Positions 53,101 to 62,358 are shown, numbered from the stretch's first letter. The stretch is 64,000 bases of DNA from Streptomyces albogriseolus (GCA_014650475.1 BMVA01000015.1:143345-207344), one strand, 5' to 3'. The notes: generated from the sequence alone by a model not told the origin. Program-made: numbers and translations.

Positions 53101-56100
53101 CGTGCCGGTGCCGACGGCGTTGGTGCGGACGTCGTAGCCCCACTGGCCCATCGCCTGCGAGGCGTCCCAGTTGCCCTGGGTCGCCGTGTTGTTGATGTCG
53201 GTGGAGTCGACGACCACGACCTGGCTGCCGACCGGGATGCCGTCGTCGGAGCGTGCCTTCTGGTTGCCCGACGGGTAGAAGTCCCACGTCATCGTGCGCT
53301 GCGACGAGCCGCCGGCCGAGGTCAGCGTGTTGCGCGTCTGCTGGCCGAGGGCGTTGTAGTCGTAGGACGTGGTGATCTCGAACGGGTCCTTCGCGGACTT
53401 CGTCCACCCGTTGTCGTAGTAGGTGAACTCGGTGTCGTTGCGGACGCTCTGCCCCTCGGACGGCGGCGCGGAGACACGCTCCAGCTGACCGACCGAGTCG
53501 TAGAAGTAGAACGTCTTGTCCGGCGTGCCGTAGTTGGCGTCACCGGTGTCGAACGGACTGAGCCGCTCCTTGACCCGGTTCAGCTTGTCGTAGACCGTCT
53601 CGACGGTGAAGTCGGTCGCGTCGTCGGTGGTCTCGACGCCGCGGGGGCTGATCTCCCTGGTCTGGTTACCCACCTCGTCGTACTCGAAGCGGGTGGTCCG
53701 GTAGGTGATGGTGCCGGAGGCGTCCTTGGAGTACGGGACCTTGATCTCCTTGACCAGGCCGCGCCGGTCGAAGACCGTTTCCGAGGTGTTGCCCTCGGCG
53801 TCGGTCGCCCGGGGCGAGCGGCCGTCGAGGTCGTACTCGACCGTGGTGAAGTTACCCGCCGCGTCCGTCGTCCTCACGACCCGGTGGTTCAGGTCGTAGC
53901 TGTACTTCGTGGTGAAGTCGGCGGTGTCCGCGGTGGCGTTCTTCTTCGGGTCGACGACGGTGACCAGGTTGCCGACGTTGTCGTACTCGCTGGAGACCTT
54001 GTGGCCCTTGGCGTTGACGACCGCGACCGGCTGGTAGATCTCGTCGTAGGCGTAGGTCGTCGTGTAGTCGCCGACGGTGGCCGTCAGATTGCCCTTGGGC
54101 TCGGTGACGGTCTTGACGTTGCCGACCTTGTCGTACGTGGTGGTGGTGCGGCGCTCGTCGTCCGTGGGCTCGTCCTTCGGGGCGAGCGAGGCGGTGACCT
54201 GGTCGGCCTCGTCGTACACCGAGGACGACTCCGCGCCGTTCGGCGCGAACACCTTCACCAGGTTGTTGTTGGCGTCGTACTCGGGCGCCGGGGTGGTGAT
54301 GTAGACGCCCGCGGACTGGTCCTTCGGCTGCTTCTGTGCCAGCGGGCGGCCGAAGTAGTCGTACTCCTGGGTGACCTTGACGCCCTTGGCGTTGACGACC
54401 TCCTTGGTGTTGCCGCGCTCGTCGTAGACGAACGTCGTGGAGTTGTCGAGGGCGTCGGTGATCCTTGTCGGGTAGCCGTGGGCGCCGAAGCCGGCGTACT
54501 TGGTGACGTTTCCGTTGGCGTCGGTCTGCTCGGTCGGCTGGCCGTACGCGTCGTAGACGGTGGTGGCGGTGTGGTCACCCTCGGTCGCCGAGGCGACGCC
54601 CTCCGGGTCCATCACCGAGATCTGGTTGCCGAACTGGTCGTAGCCGAACTCCCAGACGTTGCCGAGCGGCGACGTCTTGCGCCACAGGTCGGCCGAGTAG
54701 CCGTCGGCCCGGGTCACGTACTCGAACTTCGTTCCCTTGTCGGGGTACGAGGCCGGGTCGCAGTACTCGGTGGGGTTGAAGGACGTCCAGCTCTTCGTGA
54801 CCTCGGCGTCCCACGTCCGCAGCGGGTAGCCCGTCTTCTGGTCGTAGCAGAACGCGGTCTCCGCGCCGTTCGCCTGCTCCAGGTGGACGACGTTGTTGTC
54901 CGCGTCCCAGCTCAGCGCAGTCGTCTGGGCCTTGGCGTTCGTCATCCGCACCGGGCGGCCGAAGTCGTCCAGGACGTGGACCGTGGCGTGGTTCTCGGCG
55001 TCGGTGACCTTGGTGTCGGTGAACTTCGGGTTCGTCGCGTTCGGCTGGTAGGCGAAGCCCGTGGTGTAGCCACGGCGGTCGGTGACCGTCTGAGTCCACC
55101 AGTGGTACTTCGGGTCGTCGCCCTCCCGTGGGTAGTAGTAGGCCAGGGAGGTGGCGTTGCCGCGCGGGTCGGTCGCCTTGACCAGCTTGACGTTCTTGTT
55201 GCCCTGGGTGGCGTCGTAGGTGAGCTTGAAGACCTTCGGCTGTGAGGAGTCCTCGCCGTCGACGATCCGGCCCAGCAGGCCCTGCTCCGTGTAGTAGAAG
55301 GTGATCGTGCGACCGGAGACGTCCGTCATGGACTTCACGTGGTCGTAGATCTTCGAGTTCGTCAGGTTGGTGCCGGAGGCCTTCGCGCCCGTGTCGTCGA
55401 TGTACTCGTAGGCCGCGTCACCCTTCTCGTAGTAGTCGAGGGCGAGGGACTGCCGGCCGGCCGGGTCGGTGATGTACTTGAGGAACTTGGTCGGCTTGTT
55501 GTTGGACTTGCGCTCCTCGTAGGTGAAGGTCTGCGTGTTGCCGTCGTTGTCGACGGCGGACGTCATGTAGCCGTCGCAACCGAAGAGGAAGCGAGTGCCG
55601 TCGGGGCGCGTCAGCGTCCAGGCGTCGGGCACCGGGTCCTTGCTGGGCTTGCAGTCCAGGCCGGGCTTCGACTCCAGTTTGAAGTGGACACCCGCCGGGG
55701 CCTTCCAGGAGCCGTCGGCCTGCTGGTGGAAGACGTGCGTGGTGCCGTCGCCGTCCGGGAGACGGACCTCGGTCGGGTTGGGGTTCGGGTGGAAGTCCAG
55801 TGGAGCGCCCAGCCGGGTGGGGCCGGAGACCTGCGCGGACCAGCCCGCGCCGAGCACGGTGTCGGAGGTGTCCAGGGTGTTGTAGCCCAGGCGCGCGAAG
55901 GTGTTCAGACCACGGCCGGGATTGTTGATCGCGTTGTACGACCACACGCTGTTGCCGGAGGACAGGTTGTTCATCACCGTCGAGCCGGCGCCGGTGTTCT
56001 TGCCGGTGTAGGAGTAGAACTTCTCCAGGCCGAGCTGGTTGGAGGTCGGGTCCTCGACCGCCACGCTCTGCTTCAGCGACGGGATGCCGTCCGTGCCGGC

Positions 56101-59100
56101 CGACAGCCAGCTGCCGTCGGCAATCTTGCGGACGTCCCAGCCGAGCACGTACTCGCCGCGCTTGTTGCCCGAGTCCGAGTTGACGGGTGTGGCGACCTTC
56201 GCCTGGATCGTGGCCGACTGGCCGGGCAGCAGCCTCGGGATCGGGGTGGCGAGCTGGTTGCCGCCGGTGGTGACGTCCGTGCCGTCGGGCAGCTTCCAGG
56301 TGTAGGACAGCTCCCGCTCGCCCGCCACCCACTCCGCGGAGGTGGTGTTGGTGACCGTGAAGTCCACCGTGTAGGTGGTGTTCGGGGTCATCCGGGACGG
56401 CGTCTGCGGGGCGTAGTACGTGTCCTCCGTGGTGGAGTCGACATAGATGACCTGCATGTACGGACGCAGCTGGGGGTCGGCCGCCTCGGCGGACAGGAAC
56501 AGGGTGCGCTCCTGCGGTCCGGCGGAGGACTCGTCCTTCAGCTTGACGGCGACGCCGTTGTTGCCGGCGGGGTCGTCGATCCAGCCCTGCATCAGGCTGG
56601 TGGCGTCCCACTCGCGGCGGCCGATGTCCGCCACCCGGCCGACGGTGCTGGAGACGGCCGGGGACATGTCACCGCCGGCGCTGCTCCAGGCGGTGGTGGA
56701 GGTGGCGTTGTTCCACGTGGCCTGCGTCTCGGTGAAGTCCCGCGTCAGGGCGTGGAGTTCGTAGAGCGCCCCGTCGGTGCCGGTGGTGGTCTCCGCGCCC
56801 CACAGGAACATCCGGTTGTTGATCACGGTGGCGGTCGACGGGATGCCGGTGGTGGGGAACTTCAGCACCGCGCGGGTCGTGCCGTAGGTGCCGGAGTTGT
56901 TGCCGACGCTCAGCCACTTCTGGCCCACGCCCCAAGACTGGATGGTGTCCTGGTTGGTGGAAGGCTGCGCGGAGGAGAGCGTGGTGTCGGTGACGCCGCC
57001 CTGGCTGCCCTGGATGATCTTCATCGTCCGGCCGGCCTTCGGGATACCGACGATGCGGGTCGGCGACCCGAGCAGTTCCCCGCTCTTGGTCTTCACCGCG
57101 ATCTGGTAGTAGTACGACTTCCCGATCTCGTTGGCCGCCGAGTCCGGCGTCGGAACCGCGGTGGTGTCCGTGTACGTGGTGGCCGACGAGCTGATCGGCG
57201 CGATCAGGGTCGCCGCCGACGGCGTGAACGCCTGCTGCGTGGAGCGGTGCAGCTGGTACTCCACGATGTCCTGGCCGGTGTCACCGCTGGTGTTGGCGTA
57301 CGCCTTCCACGACAGCTCCGGACCCGTGGAGTGCACCACGGTCGGGGAGTTCAGCGCCGTGCCGACCTTGCCGTAGGTCACCGTCAGCCGGGGGATGCTG
57401 GACGTCTCGCCGCCGTAGGAGCCGTCACCGGCCTCGTAGCGGGGGCCGCCGAGCGGGCCGGTGGACGACTCGTCCTTCGCCGTCAGTATGAAGCCGTGGT
57501 TGGCGGCGGTGCCGCTCACCCACTTCTGCACCGTGTCGGCGACCGGGAACTCGTGCCACTGGTTGTACTCGCCCGTGTTCTTGACGATCTGGGCCGGGTT
57601 CACCAGGCGCACGGCGTCCGCGAGCACCGCGGTCGACGTCGACGCGGGACCGTCGCCGAGGACGATCTTGCCGACCGTGCCCTTGGTGAAGGGCAGCTGC
57701 CCGCCGCCGTTCAGCGACGTCCAGACGCCGTTGGTGCCGGCCGACTGGTCGACGGTGAACGTCTGCGTGCCGTCGCGGTGCGTCACCGTGTACGGGGCGT
57801 TCGTCGCCCGGTCGGCGGCCGCGACATAGTGCACGTCGACGCGGTAGGTGGCGGTGTCGGTGACCTTCGGCTGCCAGGTGTACGTGTCGCCGGCGACCGC
57901 GTCCTTGTTGTAGCGGTAGTCCTGGCCGATCGCGTACTGCGTCAGCGTCGAGCCCGACGCGGGCCAGGAACCGGTCGCGGCCGTGGTGCCCGCGTCCCCG
58001 TCGTCGACCTGGACACTCGTGCCGGACAGCTCGCCCAGCAGGCCGGACGTGTTCGACCAGGTGGCCGTCGACTCGTCCCAGGCGCCGGTCGCCCGGTGCG
58101 CCTCGATGGTGACGTCGTTGCCGTTGGTGGTGTGCGACTGGTCGAAGTAGACGCCCAGCCGGGCGCCGTCGACCTTCACCCCGGCCGGGATCTCGTCCAG
58201 CGGAAACTTCAGCAGCGAACGCGCCTGGGCGGTGGAGGAGGTCTTGCCGACCGCCAACTTCCACGAGGAGTTGAAGTTCACGCCCGGCTGGTCCGACAGG
58301 ACCATGGCGTCCTGCGAACCCGACGGCGACGGCGCGATCGTGATCGTCGGGTCGATGACGACCGGGTACTGCCGCTCCTTCGCCGCCAGCCACGTCGCGT
58401 CCGGCGTGACCGTCAGCTTCCAGCCGTCGCCGTCACGGACCAGCTTCTGCGTGACGTCCGCGCTGTACGCGTACCCGTACGGCGACGACGCCGACTTCCT
58501 CGCGTCCGTCATGTACGGGGCCGGTATCACCAGCACCGGCGTGTTCGGCAGCTCACCGAAGAACGCGATCGAGCCGTCCCTCCGCGCCTTCGGCGTCAGG
58601 CCCTCGGTGTCCAGGGTGAAGGTGTACGTCACCGGGCCGGCGGGCCGCTCGGCGAGGGTGATGTTCTCCTTCACCCGGCCGGGACCGACCTCGTAGGACA
58701 GGTCCGCGCCGCCGACCGCGTCCTTGTAGGTGACGGTGTCGCCCTTGGCCTCCGGCTTCAGGGAGCCGCGCGCCCCCGGCAGGCCGAGGGTGACCGACTG
58801 GCCCCCGTCCGCCGTCTCGAACCGCAGCAGCCGGTCCGGGTCCGACCCGAACCAGCTGCGGCCGGTGTTGGCCGTGTTGGCGAAGACGAAGCCCTTGGCC
58901 TTCGTCTCCGTCACCCGGGTGTCGATCGCCTTCCACGCCTTCGAGGACGGGTCCCTGTACGCGGTCGGGGCGGCCGTCAGCTCCGCCTCGACGCGGCCGT
59001 CGGACAGCTCCCAGAAGCGGGCCGACGGGGTGCGGCGGGAGGTGAGTTCCTTGACCCGCTTCGCCTTCGGGGCGTTCTTCCCCTTGGCCAGTTTCTGCCG

Positions 59101-59328
59101 GTCGGCCACGGGCCGGTCGCCGTACGACGGCGGCTCGGGCTTTCCCTCCTCGTCGTCTCCGAACCAGCCGGAGACCGTATCGAGAAACCCCTTGTCCTCG
59201 CTCTTTCCGGGCTCGGACGGTGGGGCCGCATAAGCGACTTGCGGCAGGAGTGTGCCCGCAATCGCCGCGGCCACCAGACAGGAGAGATATCTCCTGTACG
59301 GCACCTTCACGTGCATACCTTTCGACAT
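50122..59328 (-). CDS. Secreted RHS-repeat polymorphic toxin with Hint and Tox-REase-type C-terminus
   Basis: 3068 aa. Start ATG 59328 follows GAGGG; the first 36 residues are a signal peptide (YLSCLVAAAIAGTLLPQVAYA). Order: DNRLRE domain (about 335-410), golvesin/CBM-like domain (about 445-580), fibronectin-like linkers, second DNRLRE (about 770-890). RHS/YD repeats (about 1160-2040) are interrupted by a second golvesin-like domain (about 2050-2166), then resume. The RHS core follows (about 2540-2640), including YNAQRYDDGSGTYDMGFRNY and LNRFLTRD. A Hint (pre-toxin autoprocessing) domain (about 2770-2921) begins NSFVPGTKVLMADGS and ends VLVHN. The last about 145 residues are a PD-(D/E)XK nuclease-like toxin (Tox-REase-5 type) with Asp2973/Asp2978 and Glu2983-Ala-Lys2985 in IVEAKWTG. 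RHS proteins make a shell that carries the toxin; Hint would release it outside or in a target cell. Confidence 0.9.
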   Translation of the reverse strand: MSKGMHVKVPYRRYLSCLVAAAIAGTLLPQVAYAAPPSEPGKSEDKGFLDTVSGWFGDDEEGKPEPPSYGDRPVADRQKLAKGKNAPKAKRVKELTSRRTPSARFWELSDGRVEAELTAAPTAYRDPSSKAWKAIDTRVTETKAKGFVFANTANTGRSWFGSDPDRLLRFETADGGQSVTLGLPGARGSLKPEAKGDTVTYKDAVGGADLSYEVGPGRVKENITLAERPAGPVTYTFTLDTEGLTPKARRDGSIAFFGELPNTPVLVIPAPYMTDARKSASSPYGYAYSADVTQKLVRDGDGWKLTVTPDATWLAAKERQYPVVIDPTITIAPSPSGSQDAMVLSDQPGVNFNSSWKLAVGKTSSTAQARSLLKFPLDEIPAGVKVDGARLGVYFDQSHTTNGNDVTIEAHRATGAWDESTATWSNTSGLLGELSGTSVQVDDGDAGTTAATGSWPASGSTLTQYAIGQDYRYNKDAVAGDTYTWQPKVTDTATYRVDVHYVAAADRATNAPYTVTHRDGTQTFTVDQSAGTNGVWTSLNGGGQLPFTKGTVGKIVLGDGPASTSTAVLADAVRLVNPAQIVKNTGEYNQWHEFPVADTVQKWVSGTAANHGFILTAKDESSTGPLGGPRYEAGDGSYGGETSSIPRLTVTYGKVGTALNSPTVVHSTGPELSWKAYANTSGDTGQDIVEYQLHRSTQQAFTPSAATLIAPISSSATTYTDTTAVPTPDSAANEIGKSYYYQIAVKTKSGELLGSPTRIVGIPKAGRTMKIIQGSQGGVTDTTLSSAQPSTNQDTIQSWGVGQKWLSVGNNSGTYGTTRAVLKFPTTGIPSTATVINNRMFLWGAETTTGTDGALYELHALTRDFTETQATWNNATSTTAWSSAGGDMSPAVSSTVGRVADIGRREWDATSLMQGWIDDPAGNNGVAVKLKDESSAGPQERTLFLSAEAADPQLRPYMQVIYVDSTTEDTYYAPQTPSRMTPNTTYTVDFTVTNTTSAEWVAGERELSYTWKLPDGTDVTTGGNQLATPIPRLLPGQSATIQAKVATPVNSDSGNKRGEYVLGWDVRKIADGSWLSAGTDGIPSLKQSVAVEDPTSNQLGLEKFYSYTGKNTGAGSTVMNNLSSGNSVWSYNAINNPGRGLNTFARLGYNTLDTSDTVLGAGWSAQVSGPTRLGAPLDFHPNPNPTEVRLPDGDGTTHVFHQQADGSWKAPAGVHFKLESKPGLDCKPSKDPVPDAWTLTRPDGTRFLFGCDGYMTSAVDNDGNTQTFTYEERKSNNKPTKFLKYITDPAGRQSLALDYYEKGDAAYEYIDDTGAKASGTNLTNSKIYDHVKSMTDVSGRTITFYYTEQGLLGRIVDGEDSSQPKVFKLTYDATQGNKNVKLVKATDPRGNATSLAYYYPREGDDPKYHWWTQTVTDRRGYTTGFAYQPNATNPKFTDTKVTDAENHATVHVLDDFGRPVRMTNAKAQTTALSWDADNNVVHLEQANGAETAFCYDQKTGYPLRTWDAEVTKSWTSFNPTEYCDPASYPDKGTKFEYVTRADGYSADLWRKTSPLGNVWEFGYDQFGNQISVMDPEGVASATEGDHTATTVYDAYGQPTEQTDANGNVTKYAGFGAHGYPTRITDALDNSTTFVYDERGNTKEVVNAKGVKVTQEYDYFGRPLAQKQPKDQSAGVYITTPAPEYDANNNLVKVFAPNGAESSSVYDEADQVTASLAPKDEPTDDERRTTTTYDKVGNVKTVTEPKGNLTATVGDYTTTYAYDEIYQPVAVVNAKGHKVSSEYDNVGNLVTVVDPKKNATADTADFTTKYSYDLNHRVVRTTDAAGNFTTVEYDLDGRSPRATDAEGNTSETVFDRRGLVKEIKVPYSKDASGTITYRTTRFEYDEVGNQTREISPRGVETTDDATDFTVETVYDKLNRVKERLSPFDTGDANYGTPDKTFYFYDSVGQLERVSAPPSEGQSVRNDTEFTYYDNGWTKSAKDPFEITTSYDYNALGQQTRNTLTSAGGSSQRTMTWDFYPSGNQKARSDDGIPVGSQVVVVDSTDINNTATQGNWDASQAMGQWGYDVRTNAVGTGTDTFTWQLNIPQDGTYEVFVRHGDVTGAATDAPFKITHAGGEVTKPVDQTQRSGEWVSLGSYSFKEYGSQKVTLTDAANGTVVADGLKLVRSNTGETDNEKKDFTYRYDAGGLLTEVKDLSPDAKADAYTMTYDELNQLTKVEEKLGATVKNTTSLTYDINGNPLETTHDVTWSKAEYDVRDLINKITNADSPTAGNQQITTFTYTDRGQPLKQTKPNGNSVDYAYWLNGAVKSQVEKKSGGTLVASHDLEYDPNGNRSKDTAKVMNADNAADYLDTVSTFTYDPQDRIAKVTRTGDAAGTETYRYDGNSNIVEQTVGGVTSTSMYDRNRLLKTTAAGVASTYNYDPLGRLDTVSSNGSVQEKYSYDGFDRIAKHTAGTGTSAKSTTYQYDAFDRTAQETTSGTNGRTTLFTYLGMESKVLREEVAGKATKSYQYSPWGQKLTQIKHKDTAPHEYSQYLYHPKGDVEAITEEDGSTRATYGYSAYGSDDEKQFTGADKPDAANPDKEQYNAYRYNAQRYDDGSGTYDMGFRNYDPGLNRFLTRDMYGGALDDMGLATDPYTGNRYAFAGGNPISFVELDGHLFGIDISLSDVGHAALDVAGMVPVIGEAADVANGIWYAAEGNYTDAALSMSAAIPGIGMAATAAKYAKKGAKAADAVKGGGKNAPSAKPKAAKPKPKKTADKPAPKKQAGGCKVKPKNSFVPGTKVLMADGSAKNIEDLKEGEYVLASDPETGNLQAREITDTRDHSGVKHLITLTVDPDGKDGDAKPETITATDEHPFWLPDFGKWVDAQDLEPGMWLQTAAGTWVQVTAIDDTHRTQRVHNLTVDGQHTYFVVVGRSAVLVHNAGCPSKVKDKPISEKEKGRPSFRYQKQVTGQDHEQVWRLNAGKDAGRRVEVDGGPTDGWIVEAKWTGNEHQWRSSPHHPSNYFNESNVVDQASRLLDLDAGLGGKGVRYAVSNAEGAAFFRAVLREWFPEQMASGRLAVYHVDGSGM

Positions 59329-59651
59329 CGGCGGCCCTCTCCGCCGAACGCGAAAAGGGCGCGCCGAACGAGCCGGCGCGGAGAATCCCGCACGGCTTGG
59401 TGCATGGCTGTGCAGCACCTCGCGAGCAGGTGAGAAACCGGTCGCGGGGCGCGGCGGCGGGATTATTGGCCACCTCGCTGACGTCCTGTCAAGTGAGGGG
59501 ACATTGAGGGCAATTGGAGGGCTGACCGCCAATGCTTCGTCCCTTTATGTCCGCCCTCTCGCGCGGCGCGCTCCGCATGGTGTATAACCGCCCGGTTCGA
59601 CTTCAGTTGCATGCCACATCGATCCGGACCAGGGAAAGCCGAGCCCCGTTC
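59329..59651. other. Divergent promoter region of the RHS operon and the MmpS-like gene
   Basis: About 320 bases. Contains GAGGG for the RHS start and relatively AT-rich patches near 59460-59520 and 59580-59640. TATAAC at 59582-59587 could be a -10 element for the plus-strand gene, but I find no matching -35. No gene seen. Confidence 0.4.
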
Positions 59652-60152
59652 ATGTCAGCCAATGAATTCGCGGAAAACAAAGAGAACGGCACAGTGAACG
59701 GCGCACCGAGCGATACCGGGAGCGGCGTCAGCGGCAAGGACTCGAGCGGTGCTGGCAGAGCCGTTGTGCTGATCGCCACCGTTCTGCTGCTCGCCTGCGC
59801 CGGCCTCGTCGGCTACGGACTGCTCGACACCGAGGAGGAGCCGGGGAAGCCCTCGACGCCGACCGCCGCCGTGACCTACGAGGTCACCGGCGACGGCACG
59901 GCCGAGATCTCCTTCCTCGGCCGGAACGAGGACGGCACGGCCACCGTCGTCCGGGACGCCGAACTGCCCTGGAAGCGCACCGTGCGGGTGCCGCTCGGCA
60001 TGGCTCCCACCGTGGCGATCGTCCTCGGCGAGAAGGGCGGACAGGCCTCCTGCACGCTCGCGGTCCGCGGCAAGCACGTCCAGCGGGCCACCGCCATGGG
60101 CGCGTTCGGGCGGGCCACCTGCGCGGGCGCACTGCCCGCCGACGGCAACTGA
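59652..60152 (+). CDS. MmpS-like membrane protein
   Basis: 166 aa. Low-complexity N-terminus, one membrane helix (about 38-58, VVLIATVLLLACAGLVGYGL), and an outer beta domain (VTYEVTGDGTAEISFLGRN, VRVPLGMAPTVAIVLGE) with two cysteines. The fold pattern resembles MmpS accessory proteins of mycobacterial lipid exporters, though no MmpL partner is nearby. It is followed 31 bp later by the amidase gene on the same strand, probably as an operon. Confidence 0.75.
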   Translation: MSANEFAENKENGTVNGAPSDTGSGVSGKDSSGAGRAVVLIATVLLLACAGLVGYGLLDTEEEPGKPSTPTAAVTYEVTGDGTAEISFLGRNEDGTATVVRDAELPWKRTVRVPLGMAPTVAIVLGEKGGQASCTLAVRGKHVQRATAMGAFGRATCAGALPADGN

Positions 60153-60183
60153 TCACGACGTACACACTTCATGAGGGGTGGGC

Positions 60184-61830
60184 ATGAGCCCGAGAGGAAT
60201 CCGCGCACGGCGTCCGAGGGTGCCGAAGCGCACGATATGGCTGGCGGCCGGTGTCGTCGTCCTGGCGGGTACCGGGGTGACGGCGGTGTCCGTGACCGGT
60301 GGCTCCGGGGGGAGCGGTGCCGACGACGCGTCCCGTCCCGCGCAGGCGCACACGCTGTCGCTGGACGGCAAGGACCCGAAGAAGCGCGAGCTGCCGCGCA
60401 CGGACACGCAGATGTTCTCCCTCGTCGGCGTCTCCTGGGAGGACGGCGCCGACGACTTCGAGGGCACCGCGCAGATCCGCACCCGCGGCGCGGAGAGCGG
60501 CACGTGGACGGACTGGCGGGACCTTGACTTCGGCATCCGGGCACCGGAGACGGAGGAGGGCGACGCCTCGCGCGTCCGTGGCGCCTCGGAGCCGCTGTGG
60601 GTGGGACCGTCGGACGCGGTCGAGGCCCGGGTGCTGGCCGGCGGCAAGGAGACGGCCGTGCCGGACGCGCTGCGGCTCGACATGATCGACCCGGGTGACG
60701 AGAAGGCCGGCAAGGGGCAGGGCAAGGGCGGCGGTAAGGGCGGCAACGGCAAGGGGAACGGCCAGGGCAAGCCCTCCGCCGAGCCCGGCACTGGTGAGAG
60801 CGCCACCGCCACCGCCGGTGCCACGCCTTCCGGCGAGGACGCCGCGCCGACCACCGCGCCCGAGGAGCCGGCCGAGCCGACCCAGGAACCCACGGAGGCT
60901 CCGGCCACCGAGCAGCCGGCCCCCTCCGACGCCCCGGCCCCCTCCGAGGAGCCGGCTCAGGAGCCGACGGCGACAGAACCCGGCGCGCCCGAGCCGAGCC
61001 AGGAGCCGACCACCGAGCCGGCCGTCCCGAGCGAGGAGCCGACGGCCCCCGCGACCTCGGACGCGCCGACGCAGGAGCCGACGGAAGAGCCCGCCACCCC
61101 CGCGCCGAGCGAGGAGCCGGCGACGGAGCCCACCCCGGCCCCGACCGCCGAGCCCACGGCGGAGCCGAGCGCCAGGCGGGAACCGAGCGGGTCCACGTCA
61201 CCGGCCGCCCCCGACGCTCCCGCGATCGTCAGCCGCGCCGACTGGGGCGCGGACGAGTCGCTCGTCGTCGACCCGCCCTCCTACCTGGACACGGTCGACG
61301 CGGTCTTCGTCCACCACACGGCGGGCACCAACGACTACGACTGCGCCGACTCGGCGGCGATCGTCCGGGGCATCCTCACGTACCACGTGGAGACCAACGG
61401 CTGGAACGACATCGGCTACAACTTCTTCGTCGACAAGTGCGGCACGGTCTTCGAGGGCCGGGCGGGCGGTGTCGACAAGCCGGTTCGCGGCGCCCACACC
61501 TACGGCTTCAACGGCTACTCGGCCGGTGTCTCACTCCTCGGCGACTACGAGAACGGCGGCACGCCGACCGCCGCGGCCAAGCAGGCCATCGCCGACCTCT
61601 CGGCCTGGAAGCTCGGCCTGCACGGCGTCGACCCGGGGGCGCAGGTGACGCTGACCGCCGCCGGCGACACCGGGGTCTACGACACCGGCGAGCAGGCCAC
61701 GCTGAACACGATCTCCGGACACCGCGACGGCTACGCCACGCTGTGCCCGGGCGCCGCGCTCTACTCGGCGCTCCCGGAGATCCGCGGTGCGGCGGGCGCG
61801 TCGGTGTACGCGGACCGGCCGGAGAAGTGA
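60184..61830 (+). CDS. N-acetylmuramoyl-L-alanine amidase (PGRP/Amidase_2) with long disordered linker
   Basis: 548 aa. Start ATG with GAGGGG upstream. One N-terminal membrane anchor or signal (IWLAAGVVVLAGTGVTAVSV), then a domain of unknown type (about 60-160). Residues about 170-345 are Gly/Lys- then Pro/Glu/Thr/Ala-rich repeats (EEPAEPTQEPTEAP), a flexible wall-spanning linker. The catalytic domain (about 350-545) has zinc ligands His377 (or His378) in FVHHTAGTND, His513 (SGHRDGYATLCPG) and Cys521, and the fold motif GWNDIGYNFFVD. It should cut the MurNAc-L-Ala bond of peptidoglycan at the cell surface. Confidence 0.9.
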   Translation: MSPRGIRARRPRVPKRTIWLAAGVVVLAGTGVTAVSVTGGSGGSGADDASRPAQAHTLSLDGKDPKKRELPRTDTQMFSLVGVSWEDGADDFEGTAQIRTRGAESGTWTDWRDLDFGIRAPETEEGDASRVRGASEPLWVGPSDAVEARVLAGGKETAVPDALRLDMIDPGDEKAGKGQGKGGGKGGNGKGNGQGKPSAEPGTGESATATAGATPSGEDAAPTTAPEEPAEPTQEPTEAPATEQPAPSDAPAPSEEPAQEPTATEPGAPEPSQEPTTEPAVPSEEPTAPATSDAPTQEPTEEPATPAPSEEPATEPTPAPTAEPTAEPSARREPSGSTSPAAPDAPAIVSRADWGADESLVVDPPSYLDTVDAVFVHHTAGTNDYDCADSAAIVRGILTYHVETNGWNDIGYNFFVDKCGTVFEGRAGGVDKPVRGAHTYGFNGYSAGVSLLGDYENGGTPTAAAKQAIADLSAWKLGLHGVDPGAQVTLTAAGDTGVYDTGEQATLNTISGHRDGYATLCPGAALYSALPEIRGAAGASVYADRPEK

Positions 61831-61838
61831 GAGGGCAC

Positions 61839-61874
61839 CCGGTCCGCGCGTCGCTGCGGGTGCGCGCGGACCGG
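61839..61874 (+). terminator. Hairpin terminator after the amidase gene
   Basis: Perfect 12-bp stem (61839-61850 with 61863-61874), extendable by one C-G pair, with a 12-base loop, eight bases after the stop codon. Confidence 0.75.
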
Positions 61875-61902
61875 GGCCGTGGAGGGGAGCCCGGTGAGGG
61901 GC

Positions 61903-62328
61903 TCAGTGCGCGGAGGACGCCAGCGGGCGCGGCTTCAGAGCCGCGGTGTGCGCGTCCATCCGCTCGGCGGCCAGGATCGCCGCCGCCGTGTCCGCGCGGG
62001 ACGCGGCGACGACCAGGGCGCGCCCGGCGAGCGCGTGCGCCTTCCGGTGCAGGGCCGTCGCGTCCGGCTCGCGGCCGCGCGTGGACGTGGTCGCACGGGC
62101 CGGCGTACGTCCTCCCCGCAGGCGGGTGATCTCCTGGGTGAGCCGCTCGGCCGCGGTGTCCAGATCGGCCGAGGGCGCCGCCACCCGCAGCTCGTCGGTG
62201 ACGGCGAGCAGCGCGGCGAGATGGCCCGCGAGCTGGATGTCCAGCTCCTCCTCGCGGGACCTGTGGGGGAAGTCGTCAGGGCCGGCCATCGTGCTGTGGA
62301 CCGACTTCGAGCGGATCGGTTCGTACAT
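61903..62328 (-). CDS. Conserved Streptomyces protein of unknown function
   Basis: 141 aa, soluble, mostly helical. Begins MYEPIRSKSVHSTMAGPDDFPHRSREEE, followed by LAGHLAALLAVTDELRVAAP and HRKAHALAGRALVVAASR. Resembles a conserved Streptomyces family I remember near SCO4983, with no known activity. AGGAGG upstream supports the ATG. Its promoter region carries a TTAGA-N5-TCTAA palindrome, so expression is probably regulated. Confidence 0.72.
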   Translation of the reverse strand: MYEPIRSKSVHSTMAGPDDFPHRSREEELDIQLAGHLAALLAVTDELRVAAPSADLDTAAERLTQEITRLRGGRTPARATTSTRGREPDATALHRKAHALAGRALVVAASRADTAAAILAAERMDAHTAALKPRPLASSAH

Positions 62329-62358
62329 GGATGGCCTCCTGGGTGCTGACAGGAAGCC

